64,000 nt of DNA from Sipunculus nudus (Eukaryota; Annelida; Sipuncula; Golfingiida; Sipunculidae), in the NCBI GenBank assembly GCA_026874595.1, contig CM049313.1, positions 18,411,508 through 18,475,507 on the forward strand, in the 5' to 3' direction. A model generated the notes under the pieces. That model was not told the origin of the DNA. It made no database searches and saw only the letters and a program-made list of their open reading frames with translations. Positions 35,940-47,640 of this stretch are shown one piece after another. The position numbers and the translations under genes are program-made. Within the stretch, counting starts at the first letter, position 1. Each line of letters starts with the position of its first letter.

Positions 35940-37608
35940 TCCTGATTGTGAAGTTGCAGGATACAGCCACCAGGTGGCATGCTATATTCTTCTTATTAGC
36001 TTATTACCACATTTATGCAGGAGTATGTGAATGGTTATCGAATGAAATTTTGGCAGATACCCTTATATTTTAAGGAGAAAACCTTACATTTCATGTATAT
36101 TTAACATATATACCTGGTATTTGCATAGATCCCTCAATCTCAAGTATAAAAGCATGACTATTACTGTAAAAAGAAAATTTAACCTAAATCTGAATTCTAA
36201 TCACATGGTGGTAACCTGATATTATGTGACTTACAATAATTAATAAGCTGAAAGGTAATTTTTAGTGTGGAACAATTGGGCGAATTCAGTTAAAAAAAAA
36301 CAAGTTATAATCACATGATGCTGCGTGGGTTCATTAAAATTCCGGCTTATGTAACAGCACATGTGGTGTACACATAAATTTCATGTTGCATTATATGTAG
36401 GTATATATATCATTTCCCATTGACGTGTAGGTGTGACAGTTATATAACACTGAGTGGTAAATACGAGGAGGAATATGTGGTTTGCTGTGTGGTTTGTGGT
36501 TTTTTCATGACCGCTGTGGTCTGTAACAATAGATCATGTGCTCTATAATACTCCTGCCTTAGTGTAAAAGCTATAGCATGCACAAGAACTGAACCGTAAG
36601 TGAACTTCACTTGAAAATGATAAGGCATGTCATCACTTCAACACCTACATGTCAACAAACCACAAAATTCCATTCTGCCTTTATAACTTCCAATTCACAT
36701 ACAAATCAGGGCCTGACATTAAATGTTAACTGCTTGCCTGGGGCAGGTTAAAGTTCTAAAAAATGTTAGAGAAAGCCAACCAAGTCACATCTTACTTCCC
36801 CAACTGGGTCCAGCATGATCATTTATACATAGGTAAAAATCTCAATTAATCCTCAATTAGCCATTTTCTGTCTTGGAAATGAAACCATTATGAAAATGTA
36901 TCTTTATCTTTAATTTTCTGAATGTTTACCTGCAAAATTACTAAAGAGATAATATAATTAACAATAAACAATCATGTGAATATGTTTATTGTCTAATGTA
37001 CAAAAAACCTTCAATGCAAACATTTGGACTACTTGTGTACATTGTGTTCACGGCTATGATCACTGATTATTGTGGGGCAAAAGATATTAATCTAGGGCAA
37101 ATAAAATAAGCCAGATGTTATTTTCACACTGAGCAAGTACTTAAACCACAGGTAATGTCAAGTCATGCCAGTATTAAATATTCCATCACCAGAGCCTGAC
37201 TGTGACAAAAGGGACCTGTCATTTTAATGAATTACTCTGCTCCACCAATACATTGAGCTAAGTGTTCCCTGATATATAATAACATAACCAGTAACCACTG
37301 ACTTTATTTATCACTAAAAAGAAACTTGTTTATGTAAATTTATAGTACCAGCACTTCTATTTTGGAAACATATTTAAATACAGGCCACAGCATTTTAGTA
37401 TATAGTGGCATATTCAAGTAACATCTTTTCAATGCATCCAAACAGTCTTACTTAATTAAACTTAGAAATGTTTATGTATCTTCAGTATAAACAAAAATAA
37501 CATGCATGAAACAATGTCCCTTGATCTATCTTTCATGAATGACAACAAAGAAAGAAATAATGATAATATGTCATGTGAAATACTCCAGGGCACTAATTAA
37601 GTATGGTA
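35940..37608. other. Intron 1 stretch, nothing recognised
   Basis: AT-rich sequence without open coding, repeat ends or simple repeats that I can support. Confidence 0.55.
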
Positions 37609-38161
37609 ACTATAGTCCGTTTCACCACCTACTGTCTACCTGTTTTTTGTAGATGATTTACTTAAAAGTTTATATTTTTCAATAATTTCCAAGAAAAAAA
37701 CATATGTAAGTGACAACCTAATATGGAAATTAAGAATCTTACAATAAATCCCTTGTTTATGTTTTACAACATTTTAGTCTCTTCACCATGATCTGGCAGG
37801 TATGATGTACGTGTCCCTCCATAAGTAGCCATATTTGTTTTAGCTGGTTATATTTTTTATAGTGTTTACATGAGATCATCCAATCAGAAGCTGTCAGGTG
37901 AGGCTGTTTTTGCATGTGACCAATGACCTTGACCGCCATAAGTGGGTCTGATATGTTGTAAAATGTAGACTGATTTCTCATAGTTTCAAATAATTCTGTT
38001 TCGTAAATAAGGTGTAAGGTAGGTATTTATTTGCCTTGTTGAAAATTAGGTCCTTTAATCCTCTACTATCCACTATAATTGTTTCCCTTGAAATGTAACT
38101 TATAATAAAAATTTTCATAGCAAAAAACAGGTGGACATGAGGGGATGAAACGGACTATAGT
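37609..38161. mobile_element. 553-bp MITE with ~40-bp TIRs
   Basis: Left 'actatagtccgtttcaccac' and inverted right 'actatagtccgtttcatccc' agree, and the match continues to 'cacctgttttttg' with some mismatches. TA lies next to both ends, suggesting a TA target. A partial copy keeps the right half at about 40419-40737. Confidence 0.75.
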
Positions 38162-38748
38162 AGGAAATAAATTTTAGGAAGGTTAGCTTATTCATACTTC
38201 TATATACAACCGGCTTCTGTGGCTCAAGGTAGAGCAGAGGACAAATCTCAGCCGAGACGAGGAGATTTTCACTGTCTGCCTCCACCCAGGGCGAGCCATC
38301 TGCAGGCTTAATCGGCAGGCTGTGGCCCACAGTTGTTTATTACTCACAAACGAGTGCAACTTTTCCTCAGTGTTAGGACCCAGCAATGGGCGTGCTTAGT
38401 ACTGATTATACACCCAGGACCCTCAGGTGCCGTATACACTGGGTCTGGGTGACACCAGGATACAAAATAATATGATAGGTGCTACCGACCTGTCACATGG
38501 TCCCAAACTGAAATGGTGCTCCTAAAAAAATGAAATGGAACCTCCTCAAAAAAATTCTCTATATATAAAATCTCTATATATACAAGAAGAATTTTGGCTT
38601 GAAATCCAAATTATGATATATCAAATATGAATCGTATCATGTTTCTTATCAGGAGCAATATATCACAATCTATCGTATCACTGAATAATGTACATTTCAG
38701 CCCTAGTTACAGGTGATGAGAGAATCAAAGACAATCTAGTTTGTTCAA
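38162..38748. other. Intron 1 stretch, possible degraded SINE
   Basis: 'ctgtggctcaaggtagagca' at about 38216-38235 resembles a tRNA A box, but no B box follows. Nothing else is recognised. Confidence 0.35.
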
Positions 38749-39503
38749 ATATTAGAGGGTTTTTCCAGTTAACTGTTGTATGGATAAGATTTCTGCACAC
38801 ATACAGACAGTCCAATGCATATAAGTTTGATCTTCCTGTAAACACTGAAGTCTACTGCTTCATATCTGCCACCCACTAATAATTTAAGTTAACATTGAAA
38901 ATATAAAACACTTTGAAACCATATTCAACGTGAATAATGAATTCAGTGCAAATAAGCCAGATCATTCTGAATGCTACTGTGCCAGTGCCATGTGAACACT
39001 TCAAAGTGATCTGGTTTTGTAGCTGTACACCCTGACCGATGGACATAGCATGTGCAGTATCATAGTCATCACTGGTGCCTGCTTGACAAAGTGTTTATAT
39101 ATAGGCAGAATGCCCAATGTAATTTGAATTGCAAAATTCGCCTTGTGTTCATGTGAAAGCATAAAGCACCTTGTGAAATGCTCAGATGTACTTCTCTTGC
39201 ATCACTAGTCTAGTAATTTTACTTGATTTTAAAGCTAAACCTAGTACAAATTGCAACAGAAATGATTTTTGTTGCATGGTGACCTAAAAAGTCTGGAGAA
39301 TAACATATCAAAAGTCCCAAAAAGTTAATTAGCCAATTAATATCATCAAATTAATTGACTTTTCCAAATGAGACTTTTGGGGAATTTCTGAGTAAAATAC
39401 AGTTGGTTTCATTTCTGCTGCAATTCATTCTGGGTTTAACCCTATTTTTACTAGACTATAAACAGGTCAGGAACCCCTTGTCTGCAGAAGGGATATTAAG
39501 TGT
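38749..39503 (+). repeat. 0.76-kb tandem duplication, first unit
   Basis: Repeated at 39506-40259 with essentially no change that I can see except a T-run length (5 against 4). It holds no recognisable gene or transposon ends. Confidence 0.94.
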
Positions 39504-39505
39504 GG

Positions 39506-40259
39506 ATATTAGAGGGTTTTCCAGTTAACTGTTGTATGGATAAGATTTCTGCACACATACAGACAGTCCAATGCATATAAGTTTGATCTTCCTGTAAACA
39601 CTGAAGTCTACTGCTTCATATCTGCCACCCACTAATAATTTAAGTTAACATTGAAAATATAAAACACTTTGAAACCATATTCAACGTGAATAATGAATTC
39701 AGTGCAAATAAGCCAGATCATTCTGAATGCTACTGTGCCAGTGCCATGTGAACACTTCAAAGTGATCTGGTTTTGTAGCTGTACACCCTGACCGATGGAC
39801 ATAGCATGTGCAGTATCATAGTCATCACTGGTGCCTGCTTGACAAAGTGTTTATATATAGGCAGAATGCCCAATGTAATTTGAATTGCAAAATTCGCCTT
39901 GTGTTCATGTGAAAGCATAAAGCACCTTGTGAAATGCTCAGATGTACTTCTCTTGCATCACTAGTCTAGTAATTTTACTTGATTTTAAAGCTAAACCTAG
40001 TACAAATTGCAACAGAAATGATTTTTGTTGCATGGTGACCTAAAAAGTCTGGAGAATAACATATCAAAAGTCCCAAAAAGTTAATTAGCCAATTAATATC
40101 ATCAAATTAATTGACTTTTCCAAATGAGACTTTTGGGGAATTTCTGAGTAAAATACAGTTGGTTTCATTTCTGCTGCAATTCATTCTGGGTTTAACCCTA
40201 TTTTTACTAGACTATAAACAGGTCAGGAACCCCTTGTCTGCAGAAGGGATATTAAGTGT
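39506..40259 (+). repeat. 0.76-kb tandem duplication, second unit
   Basis: Begins 'atattagagggttttccag' and ends 'ggatattaagtgt', where similarity to the first unit stops. Confidence 0.94.
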
Positions 40260-40418
40260 CACAATGTAAATAAATGGTGTTATGAATTCAGCTAGACCTG
40301 AGGATACCATTCTGTTTCTATATATACAAGCCATGTGGAGTATTTACAGTGATTGTGCAATCATTCAACAAGCTTGGTGTAATTTGTATTGTGAATAGAA
40401 AGCTATATATATGTGTGC

Positions 40419-40737
40419 TGCAAAAAGGTATCAATATGACATTATTCAATCAGCAGCTGTCAGCTGGGGCTGTTTTGCATGTGACAAATGATCTTGACCA
40501 CCATAGGTGTGGCTATAATGTCGTAAAATGTAAACTATTTTTTCTAAAAAAATTCTGTTTCTTTAATAGTGTTAGGTAGGTGATCATTTCCACTGTTGAA
40601 AATTAGGTCCATTAATCTTCCACCTTTGATGATATTAATTGGCTAATTACATTTATAATTCTCTTCCTTGAAACGCAATGATAATAAATTTTCCTTGCCA
40701 AAAATAAGTGGACATGAGGGGATGGAACAGACTATAG
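40419..40737. mobile_element. Partial copy of the 37609-38161 MITE
   Basis: Shares 'caatcagcagctgtcag', 'cttgacc.ccata', 'gttgaaaattaggtcc' and the end 'ggacatgaggggatggaacagactatag' (in parts) with the full copy. The left end is missing. Confidence 0.7.
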
Positions 40738-40978
40738 AACAAATTAAAATGTTAAGTGAATTTACTATTTCATAAACTCTGTTTAATTGCACAAAGGATG
40801 ATACAGACACTTATCAAGTCATAGAGATTCTAAGATAAAATAGGAAAGGTAAAACACTGAATTTATTTAACAGATACTTTGCTTAACATTCACATATATA
40901 GACACAGACTGCAATCTTGAATTACAGTGTTTATTTTTACAAAAGATTGAACAACCACACTGACATGAATTCTAAATA

Positions 40979-41019
40979 AATATATATATATATATATACA
41001 TACATACATACATACATAC

Positions 41020-41086
<67 letters not shown>
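40979..41086 (+). repeat. (TA)n/(CATA)n microsatellite
   Basis: An alternating TA tract, a CATA-rich stretch and a long TA tract. Other simple repeats are (TA)n at 3629-3652 and 57975-58018, (TG)n at 34573-34608, and C or G runs at 4884-4898, 9031-9043, 53927-53952 and 59332-59350. Confidence 0.95.
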
Positions 41087-41088
<2 letters not shown>

Positions 41089-41245
41089 TCAGTGAAATAT
41101 TAAGTACAATTCTTGTCAATTCAACAAAATACAAAGTATTCCTTTCATGTGACGATCTAAATATTCCCTTCAAGTATCAAAGTGTTTAATCCTTTCATCT
41201 ATTGTGATTACAGTGCTAATGATCAAATCTCATTTTCCAACTTAC

Positions 41246-41343
41246 CATGAATGTGTCCTCCTCTGCCACGATGTCTGTGGCTTTAACAACATTTGTCTGA
41301 TACAATTTATCTGTTTCAACATCAAAGAGGAAATTTATAGATA
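41246..41343 (-). CDS. Unassigned candidate exon inside intron 1
   Basis: Ninety-eight nt with a good acceptor (actttttcag) and a near-consensus donor (ATG|GTAAGTTGG). One frame is open for 32 codons (SINFLFDVETDKLYQTNVVK then ATDIVAEEDTFM) and has a coding-like composition. It needs one base from an upstream exon (phase 1) and ends in phase 0. Exon 1 of the MTMR10/12-like gene ends in phase 0, so splicing this exon between exons 1 and 2 would read TAT CTA TAA and stop. It could belong to a nested gene on the same strand, be a poison exon, or be an alternative first exon whose final ATG joins exon 2. I do not recognise the peptide. Confidence 0.45.
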
Positions 41344-42103
41344 CTGAAAAAGTATAAACTTGGTTCTAGGGCAAGTCCCTTTTCTCAGCATGCTGAAACA
41401 TAACCAGCAAACCTAACAGCAGAAACACACAGTCAAGTTGCTGTACAGAGACAACATCAGTCCATCAACAGGATGTCACAGAAAAAAAAAATGGTAACAA
41501 AAATGGAGGAGGCAAATGTGACATGCAGGACTAGCAATGGCTCAGCCCAGTTATGTAATATGACTCGGTATACGGTGCAGAATGTACAGAAAAAAAGGCA
41601 GCATGAAAACAGCAGAGAAATACAACAGGAACAACATATATACAAATCAACAACTAACTCACCAGCTTATCTCTTAAATAATGCCATATGCCCTGGAAAA
41701 TAAAGAGCCACAATCAGCTTATTATGTACAAGAATTAATAACAACTAATTTATCTATAAGTACCAAAATCTGGTGTACAATTTGTATTTCATGAGCACGG
41801 TTGACTTTGAGAGTGGTCTATATAATGTTACAGAGATGACTTTTTTTTAATAAACTGTAATTTCATCTTGTAGTTATGAATATAAGCCATCATATGATGA
41901 ATAATTATACCATGGAATCATACATATTGAAATGACAGACCTGTCATTTTAAAAGGAAATACTATCTCCTGTTTGATGGAATAATTCTCATCTATTTTCA
42001 TGAAATAATACTTTAAATTATAATCTTTGAATTTTTTATAAATATTATACAAAATTTGCAGGTTTTTTCTATTCAAGGATACTTAGTAGTTAGGGTTGGG
42101 ACA

Positions 42104-42754
42104 ATAACCAATATCCAGTATTATTATGATATCTATAACCAATATCCAGTATTATTATGATATCTATAACCAATGTCCAGTATTATTATGATATCTATAA
42201 CCAATATCCAGTATTATTATGATATCTATAACCAATATCCAGTATTATTATGATATCTATAACCAATATCCAGTATTATTATGATATCTATAACCAATAT
42301 CCAGTATTATTATGATATCTATAACCAATATCCAGTATTATTATGATATCTATAACCAATATCCAGTATTATTATGATATCTATAACCAATATCCAGTAT
42401 TATTATGATATCTATAACCAATATATAGTATTATTATGATATCTATAACCAATATCCAGTATTATTATGATATCTATAACCAATATCCAGTATTATAATG
42501 ATATCTATAACCAATATCCAGTATTATTATGATATCTTTAACCAATATCCAGTATTATTATGATATCTATAACCAATATCCAGTATTATTATGATATCTA
42601 TAACCAATATCCAGTATTATTATGATATCTATAACCAATATCCAGTATTATTATGATATCTTTAACCAATATCCAGTATTATTATGATATCTATAACCAA
42701 TATCCAGTATTATTATGATATCTATAACCAATATCCAGTATTATTATGATATCT
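42104..42754 (+). repeat. 31-bp satellite, 21 units
   Basis: Unit 'ataaccaatatccagtatta' plus 'ttatgatatct', exactly 21 units over 651 bp with very few changes. It is embedded in a dispersed repeat (about 42088-43190) whose sibling at 46379-46800 has just one unit. Confidence 0.95.
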
Positions 42755-43190
42755 AACAGCTGCAATAATCATGTAGTTTACTCTACTCTTGTGATATCAT
42801 GATATATATAGGTATGCGTTTTTTTCATCGTTTTGGTTCACGAACATGCCTTATAGGATTGTTACCTAAAGATAATGGCATCACCAGAGTTTTTCTGTGT
42901 TAAGAAAATCATTCATTTTCAATTATAACAGTTTTTTAATGAATTGCATGAATTTCTAAAATAGAGAAATTATTATACTATAAAAAATATTTTTGCATTG
43001 GTATGTTTGTTCAAAATATTGGTTTTCAACAAATTGTCACATTTGAGTCACTTTCACTGAATTATCTAGGAATTTGCTTAATTATAGGTAATCATGGACA
43101 CAGGGTGGAAAATACTAATCATTGTGAGATGATGGCAAGTGCTGTAGTTCCTACAACAGATACTGATACTACAAAATCACTATTATAATA

Positions 43191-45272
43191 TAAACTGCAG
43201 TAAAGTTAATCCATGATATTCTTTGTAAGTTATCACAGCAACACCACAAAGTGGCCTAATGACCTCAAACTTTTTGTGTAAATCCATCAAAGCCCTGTTA
43301 AGTTATCGAGGTGACACCATGGACAGACGGTTTGTATACCTTAATTTGACCCATATAGACGGGCTTATAAAACGGATATCCTCCAAACCATATTAGTAGC
43401 AAACAAAATATGCACAGAGATCATCCAACCCAACCAACTTCAAGGTAACATGCACACAAAAGCCCTTAATGCACTAGACTGAATTTAATTTTAAATGAGA
43501 ATTTGACCATTAAATCATAAACATTAATTATATTATAACTGCCACTGTTTAATGTGCTCTAAACTAACAACTTGACTACAACTTTGATATTATACGGTTC
43601 TTTTGCAAGTTTACAATTTGCCATAAAATCACAGTATTGGAAAATACCACTATATCTTGGACCTGACCATGTCAAGTATGTACTAATTCAGTGAGACATG
43701 ATTTCCTTCAAACTGGATGGCATAAAAAATTGATGTAATCTTTTAAAATCTTACCTGCATGTTAGTAGCTGCAAATGTGCTAAACTATATATGTTGACAT
43801 ATAAAATTAATTAACAAAAGTTTCTGAAAATTAAAGAATAATTCTGCACCACTGATTCCTCTCTGGAAGTCCATTAATTTTGATTCTTCAGAATCAGATG
43901 CTTCAATGAATGGTTAAGAAACAGCTGACGAAGCACTCTATAAGACTCTTTACCAGAGGCAAAGTGAAACCCTCAGATGATCAGTCTCTTGTCCTGGTGG
44001 TCCCCACAGTTTAAGCTAATTGCCAGGCAAAAGAGGATGTGATAACATCAGTGGTATGTACCAACTAAACATGTCTAAAGTTACTAGTATTTGTGCAGAG
44101 GTGTGAAATATAGTAAGCTTTTATGTACAGTTCTGAAAAAAAAATCTTTGGATATATATGTGCAGTGCAAATAACATTTTTTTTTTCATTTTCAGGATCC
44201 TTCTTTGCATTGAAGAATGTTTCCTACAAGAGCACACTTCCTTTAAAGTCTACTTTGCTGACTTTGAGCATTCCTACTTTCAAGAATACTTATGGTAGAT
44301 ACATATCCTCAGGGAAACCGCAAAATAAGGATCCTATACTGGAGGAAAAATGCTATAAATGTGACAAATGATTTCTATTTGCAAGAGCTGGACTAGCGTC
44401 ATATTGACCCTCTGGCATTATGACCAGATTATTAGCGCCAGAGTGTCATGACATCTACGTCTGAGGATCGCATTATAAGGCCTTATGAAGATGCAACTAT
44501 TTTTGTCATTTCTGACAACGCTTCATGGGCTACAGGTACACTGTCCATCAACTTAAACTATACCATTCGATAGCATTTTTGTGTACTTTCTAATAATACC
44601 AAATAAGAGCGAGAAAAGTTCCTGTTTAACCCAGCACATTGGTAAACCCCATTGGCATGTTTGTTGAATTTATGACCGCATGAACACAAGCATGGCTCGC
44701 ACGGGTTACAGGATACAGGCAACTTGCAGGTCACACAGGAAATGACCCGTGTCCATGGAGACGGTGTTTGAGTTTGGGTTGCGAGCCCACACATATACTA
44801 TTGTGTTTATTCACCATTCCAAGCACAATATTGAGATTATGGGCCGTTTTCCACAATAAGAATGCAACCAGATGCAAAACCACTGCGATACAATCCTCCA
44901 TATTACTAGTATCATGACTCGAGTAGGCTTACCAGCCCAATTATCTGATTGCCTACTGAGTCGGGTTGTCACGGCTAGAGCTGGACCATAATTTAACTAA
45001 TCTGAAGGAATCCTCACCCCCCCTCCCCCCTAACCATGTCCTAAGCATCCAACCTTTGAGAGATTTCTCCTAAATTCTACTAACTAAAATTATAATTGCT
45101 TGTAATTGAGTTCAGGGTACTAACCCTAACCCTTGAAATGTGGCAATTCATCACAGTTTTCCACCAAAAAAATGGATGCCTAGCTCTGAACATCCTTGGC
45201 ATGCTGGGCCAATGGAAATTAAGGAAGTGCTCCAAAAGTTTCCAATAATTCTTTTTCTGAATAGTTGAAAAA
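43191..45272. other. Intron 1 stretch, little recognised
   Basis: No supported gene. The segment 44820-44990 shares 'aggcttaccagccca' and neighbouring phrases with 59440-59610, so both are probably old copies of one dispersed repeat. Confidence 0.45.
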
Positions 45273-45640
45273 TCTGTTTTTAGTTCTATGGTTTTAAAGA
45301 GGCCCAATCACCTGTCTGACCTATATAAACTAAAGGTAATCCCTTGGAGTTTTTATAGAAATAGGCCAGAAAACTTGGCTGCTTGTTTTGTTTATATCAA
45401 TGTATTTATAATATGTGGGGCCCGCCAAAATTAAACATGGGCATCTGGAGACTATTCAGATAAGCGAGATCTTTGCAAATGGCATTTTGCAACAAGTGAC
45501 ATTTCTACTATTGTCATATATGCAACCTACCACCTTAGGTTTTATGTTTTTTTCCAATCTGTCAACAACGCTGTGTGATAAACATGTTGATAAACAAGTT
45601 CATACATCCTTCACTGAGGCATTATAAGAATTTTCATAAC
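45273..45640 (-). mobile_element. Same dispersed repeat, copy 3 (inverted)
   Basis: Begins 'ttttaaagaggcccaatcac' and ends 'ggcattataagaattttc', the reverse of the two copies above. Confidence 0.65.
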
Positions 45641-46378
45641 CAGAATTACCCCTAGACTACTAATATATACACAGAAGAAACCAGAAATCACATAAATTCT
45701 TTTTCAAATGGCAGGTGAATTGACACCTTAAATGGAATTAGGCTGTGAGAGATAGATAAAGAGTATTTTGTATGCCATGTCCTTGAATCTGATTATAATC
45801 CACAACAGTTAAACAACTTATCCAGCAGACCTGAATAAACATAACACTGATTCACCATGCTTTGATTATATGGATTAAACATCTGATTGTATTATATAGT
45901 CTACAGGTGTAAGGCCAAAAAAAGGTATGGCTTTCAGGCGCTTTTTTCAGAAATCAGTTTTATTATATTTTTTGTATGTTTCAATAAAAATGTCATTTGA
46001 CCAAGGAAAAGCATGATAATAATACATTTGTTTCTAAACAGGTACAGCACTACATAACAGAAGAAAACTTACCAAAATTGTATTATTTTATCTTATTGAA
46101 AGAAATTAGCACTGTGAACCATGGCTATTTAAGTGGCCTGTTAATTAACAAATGTATCAATTGGTAAAAACATTTTCCATTTAAACTATTTCAAAGTGCA
46201 TCAGGGACTGCCACTCAAACATCTGACTCCATAATCACAGCTAGAAATTTGCTAGCAGAAACAGTGATGGTAATAAATAATCTCAAGTGACTAACTGTGT
46301 AAGTCCAAGATTCCTTTATTGGATTAAACATACAGGCAGACGTGTTGGTCATATATAAAGAATATAACTCCACTAGCT

Positions 46379-46800
46379 GTTAGGGTGTGACGATAACCAA
46401 TATCTGGGATTATCAAAATATCTCACAGCTGCAATAATTGTATTCCCTGTTATCATAATATCATGCTTTGCTTATTTGTCCACAGTTTTGAACATCACAT
46501 GCCCTTTTAGGGTTAATACCAAAAGATTATGACATCACCAAGATCTTTCAGTGTTCAGAAAATCATATATTTTCAAGGATAACATTTATTTTAAAACATG
46601 TATGTTCAAAATGACAGTGGTGAACAAAATGACAGAATCACATTCTCTGAAAAACTGGCCATTTGCCCACTTATAGGTAGTCGCAGACATGACAGATAGC
46701 ACTGACATTTGTGATATGGTGACATATGCTGGAGTACTCTCACCAGATACTTATATTACGATACCATGATATATCGTGATAAATTCCATTTCTTTATCTT
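46379..46800 (+). mobile_element. Sibling of the satellite-bearing dispersed repeat, unexpanded
   Basis: Aligns with the flanks of the satellite at 42088-43190: 'gttagggtgtgacgataacc', then 'cacagctgcaataat', 'catgccctttta', 'tatgacatcacca' and 'gataccatgatatatcgtg'. Only one 31-bp-like unit is present. Confidence 0.7.
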
Positions 46801-47106
46801 GATATAGAAAAGCGTTATCATCTAAATCCTGCTAGCTGTGCACTGGCAGTGTCCGAAGTACAAAATTTCTCACACTACACATGGCACCTTAAGAACAACA
46901 GAGCTCTTGGAAAGCTGCATACATGTGTGAAGCAAAGTTATCAATCTATAAAGTTTAACGGAGATGGAAATTTGTCTGCTGAATCAGTTCAGCAGGTTTG
47001 ATTGATAGTGTTGGGAACTGGTTGTAATTTTAGGAAGGATCATCAGTAAAAATTGGTTGACCTATACTGGCATGCAGGTCAATAATGTCATGACCTATAC
47101 CAACCA

Positions 47107-47640
47107 ATAATTGACCAAAAAGTATGCTGCGCGTCTCATTCTAAAGAAGCATAAGACCGACCACTTCACCCTGCTGCTCAAACAGCTCCATTGGCTTCCT
47201 GTCAAGTATAGCATACAATACAAAATTGCTGGTTTTGTTAATCGCCATTTTGATGACTCACTTCCATCATATTTGACTGAAAAAATAATAACCTATCTGC
47301 CTCTGCATACGCTGTGCTAGGCTGGCAGAAATCTTCTTAAAGTACCAAAGTGTTATATGAAAATCGGTGAATGTTCCTTCCGTTTCATAGCCCAAAAAGT
47401 TTGGAATTCACTTCCCATTACACTTAGAAAATCTCCAACTCTTGCATCAATTAAAACTAATTTAAAAACCTATCTCTTTCGGCAAGCTTTTGGTAATTAA
47501 TATGCATCATATTTTTCTGGGTCAGGCAAAGGATGTAGATTTCAATTAAATTGTATGTGGGTATGTGTGTGTGTGTGAATTGCGCTGTGAGTCCTACCAA
47601 CAGAGAATTGGCGCTATATAAATACTATATATTATTATTA
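47107..47640 (+). pseudogene. LINE (CR1/L2/Jockey-like) 3' end, truncated
   Basis: Reads AARLILKKHKTDHFTLLLKQ, LHWLPVKYSIQYKIAGF, then after a stop RNLLKVPK, FRFIAQKVWNSLPITLRKSP and KTNLKTYLFRQAFG. This is the conserved C-terminal tail of CR1/L2-type non-LTR reverse transcriptases. It is followed by a short 3' UTR ending 'ggcgctatataaatac' and an ATT-rich tail. It is 5' truncated and carries a stop. It sits in intron 1, antisense to the host gene. Confidence 0.88.

Noticed and set aside
38210-38470. tRNA-derived SINE
   Set aside because: An A-box-like start only, with no B box and no defined end.
41652-41681. A 30-nt micro-exon (GIWHYLRDKL) upstream of the orphan exon
   Set aside because: It has acceptable splice sites, but its only open frame ends in phase 0, which does not fit the phase-1 start of 41246-41343.
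44123-44371. Plus-strand exon after 'tttcattttcag' at about 44196
   Set aside because: The acceptor looks good, but the peptide (GSFFALKNVSYK...) has no recognisable family, no donor in phase and no neighbouring exons.
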